From positions 2,914,001 to 2,978,000 of the forward strand of contig JAZBRS010000011.1 of the NCBI GenBank assembly GCA_037176725.1: a DNA stretch of 64,000 nt, given 5' to 3'. This document shows positions 23,641-34,629 of this stretch, piece by piece. The notes beneath the pieces were generated by a model that saw only the letters and a list, made by a program, of their open reading frames with translations, was not told where the DNA came from and searched no databases. Origin of the DNA: Posidonia oceanica. Taxonomy: Eukaryota > Streptophyta > Magnoliopsida > Alismatales > Posidoniaceae. The position numbers and the translations under genes are program-made. Numbering within the stretch: position 1 is the first letter of the stretch; each line of letters begins with the position of its first letter.

Positions 23641-25400
23641 CCAACCCACTTCCATTGTGGTACAGGGCGGGCCTTTTTTGCAATTATCATCGAGTCACGG
23701 GCCACTCGACTGACAATTGCTTCACATTGCAAGGAGCCATACAGGACCTGATTGATCGGAAGGTCATCACCATCAACACACAGGAGGCAGCCTCCACTTC
23801 TGCTCGTCCATCTGCATCAGCCCCTACATCAGCTCTAGCTCCCCTTCATCCCAACATCATGCATCAGCCCCTGCCTAAGCATTTTGGCTTGAGAGGCGTT
23901 GGGACCTTAGGAGTCCATTCTCTCTTTCTCTCTGGGCCCGCTACGTCCGTAGTGGACCCTTCTACTTTGATCCATCTTGCTTTTGATCCTTTTCCGATCT
24001 CTCTATACCGTTCTGCTCTTGCCGGCTCTGAATCGGCGATTCACATGATCCGACTGGACGCCGAGCCGGGGTGTCCACTGATCAGCCCACCATGCAACAA
24101 CCAGCTGAACCATCCATTTGCTTGTTGGCCAGGCCACAGCTAGGACCTTTTCAGCCTTCTTCCCAGCCGACTCGGCCAGCAGACTTTGCCAATTCACCAC
24201 CTACCCTGCTGGAGCTCGTGGCTCACCTCCCCATGGTCATTAATCAGACCCAGGACACTCATAGAGTTCCGTACGACTACGCCACAGAAATGTGTGTGGA
24301 AGTCATGCGATCGAGAAGGGTGTTCAGGCCTTCGGCTCCGGTAGCCAAACCTACCACCTCAGAAGCACACCTACTCCACCAGCAAAGTAGTCCACCAAGC
24401 CCCCAATGGCAGAGAACCCCATTCAACCTTCCACTTCTCTCCCCTCGGCGTCCACCAAAAAGGACCAGCCTTCAGCCGACATCACTGCCCAGCTCAAAAA
24501 GGTGAAGGCTGACATCTCCATTTGGGATCTCATCCATACTTCATCGGAACACCGAGAGGCTTTCCTCCGTGTGTTCCAGGTGGCCCATGTTGCCCAAACC
24601 ATTGAGCCAGCAGCCCTAGAGAGCATGGTGGGCATGATTGCGGGACCTTAAGTCATCACTTTCTCTAGTGATGAGTTACCCCCGGTGGGGATAAGCCACA
24701 ACCAACCGCTCTACGTCACGGTGCAGCATAAAGAATTCCGTGTCCCGTTGACGCTGGTTGATAACAGCGCAGGCCTTAACGTCTACCCCTTGCGCACTGC
24801 AAGTAAACTCAGATTCAAAGCTGAGGATATCACACCGGCTACCAAGGGGATGATAGCATTTGATAACATGCACCACGACACTTTGGGAGTTCTGATCATC
24901 CCCCTTGCCATCGGCTCAGTTGTATTCGATGTAGAGTTCTACATCGTCGATTTGGAGCCTACTTTCAACCTCTTGCTTGGGTGTCCTTGGCTGCACAAGC
25001 GTCAAGTGATTCCCTCGACTCTCCACCGCATGATTAAATTCCGTCGGGGCGACGATGTCATCGTTGTCATGGCGGAAAACTTCGATAGAGAGAGAGTCAA
25101 GGAATTCTCCTCCGTTTCTCCTTAGACTGTCCACTTTGACTCCAAGCCCTCCGACACTTTATATCGTGTTAATCGGTTTGAATCGATTAACTTTATTCCC
25201 GATCTCGAGCGCGTCAGCCGTTTAACTGTTCATGGTAGTCCTTCCTGGATGGTTGAGAATCTTTGTTACAGGTGGGGCTATGAGAAAGGAGCGCCGCTCG
25301 GGCGATATGGCCAAGGGATCGTCGAGCCTATCATGGTGGAAGAGAGGAGAGACCACGAGGGTCTCAGATACGATTGGAAACCACGTAAGGACGGATACTA
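23641..25400 (+). pseudogene. Element C zinc-knuckle-like motif and retropepsin
   Basis: FCNYHRVTGHSTDNCFTLQG (about 23690-23745) is a CxxHxxxxHxxxxC nucleic-acid-binding motif. The protease follows a spacer: ISIWDLIHTSSEHREAFLRV, then LVDNSAGLNVYPLRTASKLR with the catalytic Asp in DNS (element A has DNGS; the usual Gly after DN is lost here), DVEFYIVDLEPTFNLLLGCP and LHKRQVIPSTLHRMIKFRR. A G-patch-like motif (GYEKGAPLGRYGQGIVEP) lies near 25280. Stops at 24649 (CAA to TAA) and 25123 (CAG to TAG) split it. Confidence 0.75.
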
Positions 25401-27010
25401 GTGCATGAAGAATCAGAAGCTAGTCATCCCCTCGGATTTAACTAACTTCACCAGTGCAGGTGTCCTTGACCCCAACAAGAGCCAAGCCGCAGTGCAGACA
25501 GCACTGCTCACAGGTCCCCCACTGCCCCTAGAGGAGTGGGTTTGCATTGAAGACTGGTACTCAGATGAAGAGCAGTCTATTTCAGATACAGTCTGGATCG
25601 ACGCAGAGGTCCAAGTAGATTCCGCAGCATCCTGGTCAGTTTGCCTGTCCTTACATTCCTTTGATTCAGCAGCTTCGGTTGATACAGTTCCAGGGTTGAC
25701 AACTTCTCATCCTTACATAGTTTCACCAGCACCTCCCTCAGTTGTGATAGCAACTCCACAGTCCACAGCACACCCACTGGCCGCGTTTGCCAGTCAGTGT
25801 ACCACTACACCCGCATCAGCTCAACAGTTCGCTTTTCTAGCAGTAGAGTCAGTCAGTTTAGCCACTTCAGCAGCTCAGCTCATTTCACCAGCAGCATCAC
25901 CAATAATGCGGCCGGCTCCACCTACCATGCAGCCTCCTGCTTTAAGAAATCAAACATTGTGGTGGGCCCACATGGCATCCACGGCCGCATTGTCAGCATT
26001 ACCACTCGGCACAAGCGCCTCGCCGGCAGTCATGCCCTTCCAGCCATCAGCTTCCTAGAGTAGCAGTTTTGCCTCCAATCCAGCCTTGTCGATCTAGATG
26101 GCACTCTTGCCATGGCAAGCACCTCAGCCAGTAATACAGTTGACGGCCAGAAGCACCGCTCCAGGAGGAGGAGTCGCCGAGCACCAAGCTCATGAGCCGC
26201 ATAGCGCTTACTATGTCGATCTCGCTTCTGACGAGGATGAAGGAGCCGTCATAGAAGCCCGGATAGATGACTTGCTTGGAAACTTGGAGTTGTTATTCCA
26301 AGAACAGCTGGCAGCATTAGCAGAGGACGCTGCTGAGCAGGATGCAGCGAGGAAGGGGAAGGTAGTGATTATTGATCACGAGCCCGTGGATTCCCACCCA
26401 CGACAGGACCATTCATCCATCATGGTCCTGGAAGAGTCAGCAGCTTCACCACCCACTAGACCAGTTGACCTAATGGCTCCGCAGCCGGGAGGTGGGTCTG
26501 GATGGTTTGTTTAGCGCATGCCCCACTCCGGCAATGCAGCAGGTGGAAGTAGTCCAGCTTATCAGCTAGAGGACAACTGCTAATCCAGTGCACTCCCTGC
26601 AAGTACTTCATAAGATGCAGAGGAGGATACAGTAACAGCAGCAGTGGCCACCAGATCAGCAGTAGTGGCAGCAGAGGCAGAAGGACCTGGTCAATCAAGA
26701 GATCCAGAAGCCGTCAGGGCAGTGGTCACACATCGGGCATACAGAAACACGTAGATGAGCGTGACCATCCTGAAGCACCATTAGGGCCAGGATGCAGAAC
26801 ACATATGCTCCTTTGATGTTACAGATCCTACTTTTGAGAAGGAGATCCTCTCAAAACTGATAGCCTATGAAGAAGAAGATGAGACAGGCGTAGATGAGGA
26901 CGATGAGCCCCCGCCTGAGTTTCATCCCTTTGATGATGATCCAGAAGGCCCAAACCTCCATGTTGAAGAAGAAACAGAGGCTATCAACATCAGCACAGCC
27001 GAAGACATCA
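25401..27010 (+). pseudogene. Element C protease-RT linker
   Basis: A disordered, Ser/Ala/Pro-rich spacer containing PLEEWVCIEDWYSDEEQS (about 25530-25575) shared with element A, and downstream an acidic segment (SDEDEGAVIEARIDDLLGNL) followed by DAARKGKVV. Several stops interrupt it, including TAG near 26512. It lacks the Ala-repeat expansion of element A. No enzymatic motif is seen. Confidence 0.6.
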
Positions 27011-28490
27011 AGTAGGTCCGCATTAGTGCCAGATTGTCACCCCAAGCCAGAGCAGAATTCATTACATTCCTCACTGAATATGCAGATGTCTTCGCTTGGA
27101 GTTATGACGACATGGTAGGCTTGGATGTCGAGATAGTGGTAGACACCCTACCACTAAAGCCAGACGTAAAGCCAGTCAAGCCAAAGCTCAGAAGATGGCG
27201 ACCTTAGTGGCTTTTGATGATTAAAGAGGAAATCATGAAGCAACACAATGTCAGCTTTCTCAAGGTCGTCTTATATCCTGAATGGCTTGCAAACGTCATG
27301 CATGTGCCAAAGAAAGACGGTCGGGTCGGCATGTGCATAGATTACAGGGACCTGAACAAGGCCAGTCCGAAGGATGACTTCCCACTACTGCACATCGACG
27401 TCCTGGTGGACAACACAGCAGGCCACAAGATGCTATCCTGTATGGACGATTTTCTAGGCTACAATCAAATCAGAATGGCAGAAGAAGACATGGAAAAGAC
27501 ATCCTTTATCACCCCCTGGGGAGTCTTCTGCTACAGAGTGATGCCATTCGGACTGAAGAATGCTGGGGTGACTTATTAGAGGGCCATGACTGCCCTGTTC
27601 CTTGACCTGATGCACCAAGAAGTGGAGGTCTATGTGGACGATATGATTGCCAAGTCTCGAGAGTCCGAGGATCACCTCGCCTGCATGACGAAGCTATTCG
27701 ACCATCTCAGGCGCTACAAGCTCTGGCTCAATCCCAACAAATGCATCTTCAGCGTATCATCCGGAAAACTCCTGGGATACATTGTCAGCCAGAGGGGAAT
27801 CGAGGTGGACCCCAGCAAAGCCCGAGCCATCGTGGAGATGCCATTCCCCACTACCGAAAAGGAGGTCTGAGGTCTGTTGGGACGGCTGTAGTACATCAGT
27901 CGATTCATTACGTAGCTCACCCTAATCTGCGAGCCGATCTTCAAGCTCCTGAAGAAGAATGCACAGATCAGTTAGAGCGACGAATGTCAAGCTGCATTCG
28001 ATAAGATCAAGCAGCTGCTTATAAAGCCTCCTGTTCTGGTTCCTCCCACGCTAGAGAGACCATTGTTGTTGTACCTGTCAACCACGCAACACTCTATGGG
28101 CGCAGTCCTAGGCCAGCACGACGAATCAAGTCGTAAAGAGCGTGCCATCTATTACCTGAGCAAGAAATTCAATGATTGTGAAGCTAGGTATAGCACGATA
28201 GAGAAGACTTGCCTATCTCTTGTCTGGACTACACAGAAGCTACGGCACTACATGATGGCGTACCCAGTTCAGCTTCTATGCCGGCATGATCTGATGAAAT
28301 TTCTATTCCAGAAGCCAACACTAGTAGGCCGTTGCGTCAAATGGCAGGTTCTACTGTCTCAGTACGACATCACCTTCGTCACCTAGAAGTCAATGAAGGG
28401 GCAAGCCGTAGTAGATCACCTGGCTGACCTACCTTTGCCTGAATACCAGCCTCTTCAGACGCAATTCCCTGATGAGGACATCTTATTCGC
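27011..28490 (+). pseudogene. Element C reverse transcriptase and degenerate RNase H
   Basis: Motifs in order: PEWLANVMHVPKKDGRVGMC, IDYRDLNKASPKDDFPL, MDDFLGYNQIRMA, SFITPWGVFCYRVMPFGLKN, EVEVYVDDMIAKSRE (YVDD), LLGYIVSQRGIEVDP. RNase H follows with YLSKKFNDCEARYSTIEKTC; its first catalytic Asp position reads LSTTQHSMG. Stops at 27207, 27577, 27868, 27889, 27913, 27973 and 28384 are all of CAG-to-TAG, CGA-to-TGA or TGG-to-TAG type. Two of them (27889, 27973) are shared with element A. Confidence 0.85.
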
Positions 28491-29271
28491 CATGGAGGAT
28501 TCCGAGCAGAAGGATCCTGAAGACGAACTACAGTGGCACCTGTACTTTGATGGCGTAGTCAACAAAAGAGGTAGAGGCATCGATGCAGTCCTAGCCACGC
28601 CACAGGGAGAGTTGATCCCATTTGCAAGGAAGATGACCTTCTCCTGCACCAACAATGAGGCAGAGTATGAAGCATGCATTCTGGGACTCCAGGTCACACT
28701 CGAGCACGATGTGAGAAAGTTGCATGTACACGGAGATGCGATGCTGGTCATCTCCCAGGTCAATGGTGATTGGAAGACCAAGGACCCTAAGCTGATACCC
28801 TACCATGAATACTTGCTGAAGCTCATTGAACACTTTGAAGAGATCCACTTCACATTCATGAATAGATTCAATAACGCTTATGCAGACGCTCTGGCAACCT
28901 TAGCATCTTGGCTCTCTATACCCGAGGACCATGCAGTGGACGTATCAATCACTCGTGTAGAACAGCCTGCACACTGCATGAGTATCCAGGAAGCAGAAAC
29001 AGTAGAAGAACTACCATGGTATCACGACATCAAGGTCTTCCTAGAGTCTGGCACCTCAATGGCAGACAGAAAGACCATGGCACGCTTAGCGTCCAAGTAC
29101 GTCATAGGAGCAGGACACCACTACAGAAGGTCCTACAACCAGATGCTCCTACGCTGCGTAAACAAGAAAGAGGCCGACACGCTAATGTTCCAAGTCCATG
29201 CAGGGACGTGCGGCCCACATATGAACGGCGTACTGTTAGCCAAGAAGATCATGTTGCAAGGCTACTTCTGA
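28491..29271 (+). pseudogene. Element C second RNase H (aRNH) and integrase zinc region
   Basis: An uninterrupted frame encodes aRNH with Asp in LYFDGVVNKRGRG, Glu in NNEAEYEACILGL, Asp in VHGDAMLVISQVNGDW and Asp in NAYADALATLASWL, so the D-E-D-D set is complete. It is followed by KYVIGAGHHYRRSYNQM and HAGTCGPHMNG, the His part of the integrase HHCC domain. It ends at LQGYF-TGA, where element A has TAG; a Trp codon is the simplest ancestor. This is the best-preserved enzymatic domain in the window. Confidence 0.85.
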
Positions 29272-29839
29272 TCTACCATGGAGGCAGATTGTTGCCAGTT
29301 TGTGCGCAGATGTCACAGCCGCCAAATCCATGGAAACATTATCCATTCGCCGCCACAGCAGCTTCACAGCATGTCCTTGCCCTGGCCTTTCTCTACTTGG
29401 GGCATTGACGTTGTCGGAGTAGTACATCCAGCAGCCTCCAATGGTCATTGCGTTATTCTTGTGGCGATCGACTACTTCACCAAATGGGTAGAAGTGGCCT
29501 CGTACAAGACAGTAACGGCCGCGGCAACAGAGAAGTTCATCAGGAACAACATCATTGCCCGATACAGGGTCCCACAGGCACTCATATCTGACAATGGCAC
29601 GAATTTCATAGCCAAGAGAATCGAGGAATACCTGCATAGCTTCAAGATCAAGCATCACAGGTCCTCGCCTTATTGGCCACAGATGAATGGCGCAATCGAG
29701 TCAGCCAACAAGAACTTGATAAAGATTCTGAAGAAAATGGCAGAGACTCACAAGGACTGGCACGACAAGCTCCCATATGCACTATGGGCCTACAGAACAT
29801 CAATCCGGACCTCGACAGGAGCAACTTTGTATTCGCTGG
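29272..29839 (+). pseudogene. Element C integrase core, cut by element D
   Basis: The frame carries DCCQFVRRCHSRQ (Cys pair of the zinc domain) and a full D-D-E catalytic core: Asp in WGIDVVG, Asp in ALISDNGTNF and Glu in NGAIESANKN, then WAYRTSIRTSTGATLYSLV. At 29840 the LTR of element D begins, exactly where the family motif MEAVLPVEVE should follow. I do not find that continuation between 34118 and 54002, so the integrase C-terminus of C is apparently missing from the window. Confidence 0.82.
29835..29839 (+). repeat. Putative target-site duplication of element D (left copy)
   Basis: GCTGG precedes the TG of the element D LTR. No right-hand partner followed by the rest of integrase is seen, so this is only a candidate. 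Confidence 0.35.
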
Positions 29840-32800
29840 TGTAGTAATCCCGGTGTTCAGATCGTCCATGCACATTGCCAAAGCTCGTGTGCACCGATCA
29901 GAATCAGGTTCACTATTAGCGGCTATGTCTGAGAAGACTTAACTCGAAAACATTTTAAAAAAGGAAGAAGAGGAAAAAAAGAAGAAGATAAGACAAAATC
30001 GGAGTCGCCACCAAGTCTATTAGATCGGGAGACAAGGAAAACCGGGGAAATGCGTGAATAACCACGCAAAACCAAGCAAAAGATGCAATGCAGAAGAAAT
30101 GAGATGCAAATGAATGCAAATGATGTGACTCGTGCCTAGGATAAGGGCAATATGGTCATTGCGGGCCAAGAGAGAGGGCAAGGACTCCTGTTACATGTGG
30201 GGAAGGTGTTAGGCACCCCCGACACGCCCGAGAATCGGTCTTTCTAGGCTTACGCTCGCATACGCGAGGAAATGCAGACTTTGAGTGCCTAAGTGCCAAT
30301 GAATGCCTATCTAAATGCTCAAAGGTATGCTCTAAGTGAGGGAATGCAATGCAAGAAAGTAAACGTGCAATCTAAGCGCTCAGCAACGCTGTCTGTGTTC
30401 CGAACCGGGCTAAACCTGGATCGTGAGAACTCCAGGCAGTAAGCATCACCGCCCTATATGCAAATGCAGGCGATAAAACAAAACAACGGTGACAATAGGC
30501 AATACGGGCGACATGCAAGGGAAACAACGTAAAACACGCAAAACAAGGCGAGAAACGAAGCAAGAACGTAAAACGATGCAAGAAACGAGGTCGACATGCA
30601 AAACGATACGAGAAACGAAGCAAGAACGTGAAACAGTGCGAGAAACAAGGCAAGGGCATAAAACAGTGCGAAAAACAAAGTCGGCATGCAGAATGGTGCA
30701 AAAAAACAAGCGAGACACGCGAAACGGTGCGAGAAACGGGCGAGGCACGCAAAACAGTGCAAGAAAACAAAGCGGCATGCAAAACGGTGCAGGAAAACAA
30801 AGCGACACGCAAAACGGTGCGTGAAGACAAAACGGCACACGAAACGATGCAAGGAAACAATACGGCATGCAAAACGGTGCAAGGAAACAAAGCGGCACCT
30901 AAAACGGTGTAAGAAAACAAAGCGGCATGCAAAACGGTGCAAGAAAACAAAACGGCACGCAAAACGGTGCAAGAAACAAGGGCAGCACGCAAAACGGTGC
31001 GAAAAAACAAAGGCGGCACGCAAACGGTGTAGGAAAACAAAGCGGCACGCAAAACGGTGTGAGAAAACAAAGCGGCACGCAAAACGGTGTGAGAAAACAG
31101 AGTGGCACGCAAAACGATGCAAGAAAACAGAGCGGCATGCAAAGCGGTGCAAGAAAACAAGGCGGCATGCAAGACGGTGCAAGAAAACAAGGCGGCACGC
31201 AAGACGGTGCAAGAAAACAAGGCGGTACGCAAAACGGTGCAAGAAAACAAAGCGGCACACAAAACGGTGCAAGAAAACATGGGCGGCACGCAAAACGGTG
31301 CAAGAAAACAAGACGGCACGCAAAACGGTGTAAGAAAACAAAGCGGCACGCAAAACGGTGCAGGAAAACAAGGCGGCACGCAAAACGGTGCAGGAAAACA
31401 AAGCAGCACGTAAAACGGCGCGACAAAACAAAGCAGCACGCAAAATGGTGCGAGAAAACAGAGCGACACGCAAAACGGTGCGAGAAAATTGAGCGGTACG
31501 TAAAACGGTGCAAGAAAACAAGGCGGCAGGAAGTGCGCAAAAGCCATGCAATGCGAATGGTATGCAAACAATGCTGTCGAAGTTCAGGAGGGCTTACCTT
31601 GGAAATCTGGGGCCTGATCTGGAATCTGATTGGTCCATGCTGAAGAGCGCTCCGCCGGGGTCGTCCTGGCAGCTTACTTGAGAAGATCCAACGGCTGGAT
31701 CCGAAGATATCCAGACTTCAAGGCAGGAGGCCAGAACAGGGGAGAAGATAAGATCTAAGTGTAAAAGGGACCTAAGGGGTGTGCAAAACAGGTCCTCCCA
31801 TATTCAGGGGAGCTAGGCGTACTTAAGTGTGTGCAAGGGATGCCGGATGCAAGGATGCGATGCGTGCAGAATGCAAGAAGAGACTTAGGGATGACTTTTC
31901 AGAAAAAGGGGGACCTATATGCAATTTTGAAAAAGATGGGGGTTTGAATGCAATTTTACAGGGTGCAGGGTTCAGAATGCAAAGTTTCTGGGTGGCTATG
32001 CATCAGGACAGGTTTTGAAATTGAACGGTAAGTCGACATGCAATTTTGAAATCAGTAGGGTTTAAAATGCAAATTTTCCAGCAAAGCAAGGGTCTGAGTA
32101 GTCTAGAAAGCAAACAGGGGTCTATATGTAATTTTTCAAACATGCAAGGGGCAAAAGTGCAATTTTATAAGCAAACTATGCATTTAAATACCTACTGTGG
32201 ACATTCAGAGGACTTGTATGCAATTTTCAAATCATGCAGGGTAGAAAATGCAATTTTATAAGTAAAATGTGCATTTAAATGACTAACAGAAGACTTATGT
32301 GCACGGGCAGAGAGCGGCGCATGCCGGTTCGGCTTGAGCAAGAGGCGTGCGAGGCACAAGGACAGGTCAGGTTGGCATCGTGCTGTCGGCAGTAGACGCA
32401 GGTTGCAGGAGGAAAAGCAAACGGCAGAGGGCGGGAGAAGAAGAAGGAAGGAGGAGAAGAGGTGGAACCGTGGCCGTAGGCCGGGCCTGCGCGGAAAGAA
32501 AGAAAAAAATAAAAGAGATAAAGAAGAAGGAAGGAGGGAAGGGCCGGATTGGGCCCAAGAAAGAAAAGGAAGAAAGAAAAAAGAGGAAGAAAGAAAGGAA
32601 GAAGAGTAGGGAGAGAAATAAATTAAAAAAAAATAAAATAAAAAATAAAACAAAAAAAGGAGAGGTTCTTAGAGTGATTGTGTTTTAAGTCGGGACCTTG
32701 ATTAAGTTTTTAATAATTGTTTTTGATTAATTAATTGGGTTCAAAGAGGTTTGGTTTTGATTAGGGTTTTTAGAGTTTGTTTATCTTGATTTGTTTTTGA

Positions 32801-34118
32801 TTTTGATTAAATGTTTGTTAAGTCTTTTGAGTTGTTTTCTAATTATGTTTTTCTTGTTAAGTACCTGGGATGTTAATTAGGATTTTTCTGAAGTTTGTTT
32901 TAAACTAATTAGGGTTGGTTTTGTATTTTGGATTTTGGTCCTCTTTTCTTGCTTAAGTCTTTTGGGTTTGCTTTTGATTTTTGTTTGTTGGGTTTTTTTT
33001 TAATTAATTTCTTTTTTTGTTAGGTCTTCTTGTTAGATTTTTAGTTAGGTGTTTTTGGATCATTTTCCCTCTTTTTTTTTTATTTGGTTTTTTGTTGTGT
33101 TCTTCCTCTTATATTTGTTAGGTTTCTTCTTTTTTCTTAATTAATTGTCTTGGCATTTTTTAATTGTTTTCTTTTCTTTTTTAGGAATTGTTTTCGATTG
33201 CTTTTTAGTAAGGTTCTCACTTTGACTCGTTTTAGATGCTTTTTGGTTCTTTCCTTGATTTTACAGCATTTTCTTTTGGTTGGTTTTGCATTTTTAGTTG
33301 CATTCTTGATTTCCCTTTTTTGGTTGGATTTAGTTAGGCTTTTGTTTTTAATTGTTTGGTTAGCTTTTTAATTATTTCTTTTTAGGGTTTTGACTTGTTT
33401 TTCTTTTGTTTTAGAGTTTTAAAGGTTTTCAAAGGTTTTTTAAAGGTTTAGTAAGAGACGAGAAGAGGAAATTAGAAAGGAGAGGAAAAAGGAAAAATGG
33501 AGGAATAAATAGGAAAAAGAGGAGTTGAAGGAAAGTAATTTTTTGAAAATCAAAGAAAATGGTAAAAATAAGATAAAAATAGGAATAAGATTGGGAACAG
33601 ATGAGAGCACAAGGGGGGCCCACAGCCAAGCAAAAAAGAGGGAGAAAAGGAGGTGAAAAGAGGGAGGATAATCAGGAGAGAGAGAGAGGAGAGAGAAAAG
33701 GATAATTTGGTCAAAAGGAGGTCTTAGAGGTTCCGGAAAGGGGTGAAATTTGGTGGGTGTGGGGTCTAGCGTCTCTAGTCTTGCTCCCAGCGTTTTGGTT
33801 TGGTTTTGAGAAAGTTTTGGATGGGTTTTGAGATGTAGAAAAAGGGTAGTTTTGCCTAAGTTTCCTAGGATTTTTGGGAGAGGTTTTGGTCTGAGATTTT
33901 AAGGGCTTTTTGGTGGGTTTGGTAAGTCAGGAGGGGTGAGTTTTCCTATGAATTTTGGTTAGTTTTCAGATTCGGGAAAGGGGGGTAATCTTAGGTTGAG
34001 TTTGGGCTTGTTTTGAGGGGAAAGAGGAAGAGGGTGGTGTGAGTTTGGACCTAGGTTTGGGTTCAGAAACCACCAGAAGATTCCAATCGATCCGGTCTGT
34101 CAAAATGGGGTGTCAACA
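29840..34118 (-). mobile_element. Element D 3' LTR (4.28 kb)
   Basis: On the plus strand it runs TGTAGTAATCC ... GGGGTGTCAACA, i.e. minus-oriented, with the PPT on its right, hence a 3' LTR. Contents from left: the GTGCACCGATC block near its end, the conserved GGGGAAGGTGTTAGGCACCC block at 30198-30245, a 30-bp minisatellite at 30500-31545, a phrase repeat (GCAATTTT...) at 31900-32265, purine-rich DNA at 32400-32680, a T-rich stretch 32690-33420 and A/G-rich flank. No host coding sequence is seen; the long open frames are by-products of the minisatellite. Confidence 0.85.
30500..31545. repeat. 30-bp minisatellite inside the element D LTR
   Basis: About 33 imperfect units of GGCACGCAAAACGGTG + CAAGAAAACAAAGC. 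Because 30 is divisible by three, all frames stay open (a KRCKKTKRHA decapeptide repeat on one strand). The homologous sites in LTR A (11200-11660), solo LTR E (41455-41700) and LTR F (55995-56170) hold the same kind of unit in far fewer copies, so the array expanded in D. Confidence 0.9.
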
Positions 34119-34132
34119 GATGCCCCTCCCTG
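34119..34132 (-). promoter_or_regulatory. Element D polypurine tract
   Basis: Minus strand CAGGGAGGGGCATC directly upstream of the 3' LTR, the primer site for plus-strand DNA synthesis. The same motif precedes the 3' LTRs of C and F. Confidence 0.85.
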
Positions 34133-34629
34133 AGCGAGGCCAAGCGAAGCGAGGCCGCTGCTCAGGGTTGACGAGACACCCCATCTGACCGGCGGGAGCA
34201 GAGGGTTGCTATCGGCGTAAGCCACTTATTCGGCGGATGCGCCGAACGTCGTAGATCGTTGCCGCAATGCAAAGTGCCAGTGCAGATGGATGAAATGCAA
34301 TGTATGCGATGCATGCAAATGCGGATGCAATGCAAAAGTTAGTGCCAGAGTTAGTATCGAACGCGGATGGCGCGACTGAAGAGCTGGTGCGGCAGAGTGC
34401 TGGAGGGGAAGCTGTGGCGTGACTCGGAACTTGGTGGGAAGTCCAAACCTATGCAGCAAGAAAGAAACAAAAGGCTGCTAGCTCTTGCCCAAGGGAGCAA
34501 GCAGGCAAGGCAGCTGGAGCCGCGCAGAAAAGGGGGGTAGCCAATGCTACAAAGGTGCGACAGGGGAGGGGGACCCTCTCCTGATGCGAAGGGATGCGGG
34601 GCTCCGTCTTTTGGAACGAAGTCGCGCGA
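34133..34629 (-). other. Conserved pre-PPT block and GCATC-rich spacer of element D
   Basis: About 100 bases next to the PPT (CTGCTCAGGGTTGACGAGACACCCC on the plus strand at about 34159) are shared with C (53880-53990) and F (58845-58935), including TTCGGC(G)GATGC near 34228. A spacer rich in GATGCAATGCAT-type words follows to about 34350. The remainder to 34629 shows no gene. Confidence 0.55.

Larger units (their letters stand above)
18244..29839 (+). mobile_element. Element C, 5' LTR through integrase
   Basis: Plus-strand Tat element in the order 5' LTR, PBS, leader, gag, PR, linker, RT, RNase H, aRNH, INT. It is interrupted in integrase at 29839 by the LTR of element D. Its 3' LTR is at 54002-55357 (about 93 percent identical by eye to the 5' LTR over the first 300 bases), so C originally enclosed everything from here to 54 kb, apart from later insertions and probable deletion. 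Confidence 0.85.

Noticed and set aside
29990..30015. Second PBS-like site (GGAGTCGCCACC) near the end of LTR D
   Set aside because: It lies inside the LTR at a place where LTRs E, F and C have similar sequence, and is not next to an LTR end.
30372..31571. Open frames of up to 399 codons on both strands, Cys/Phe- or Lys/Arg-rich
   Set aside because: They are by-products of a 30-bp tandem repeat with a length divisible by three; no promoter, start context or domain.
32334..32688. Lys/Arg/Glu-rich frames resembling a nuclear basic protein
   Set aside because: Purine-rich GAAGAA tract in LTR D; open on more than one frame and without a counterpart in the other LTRs.
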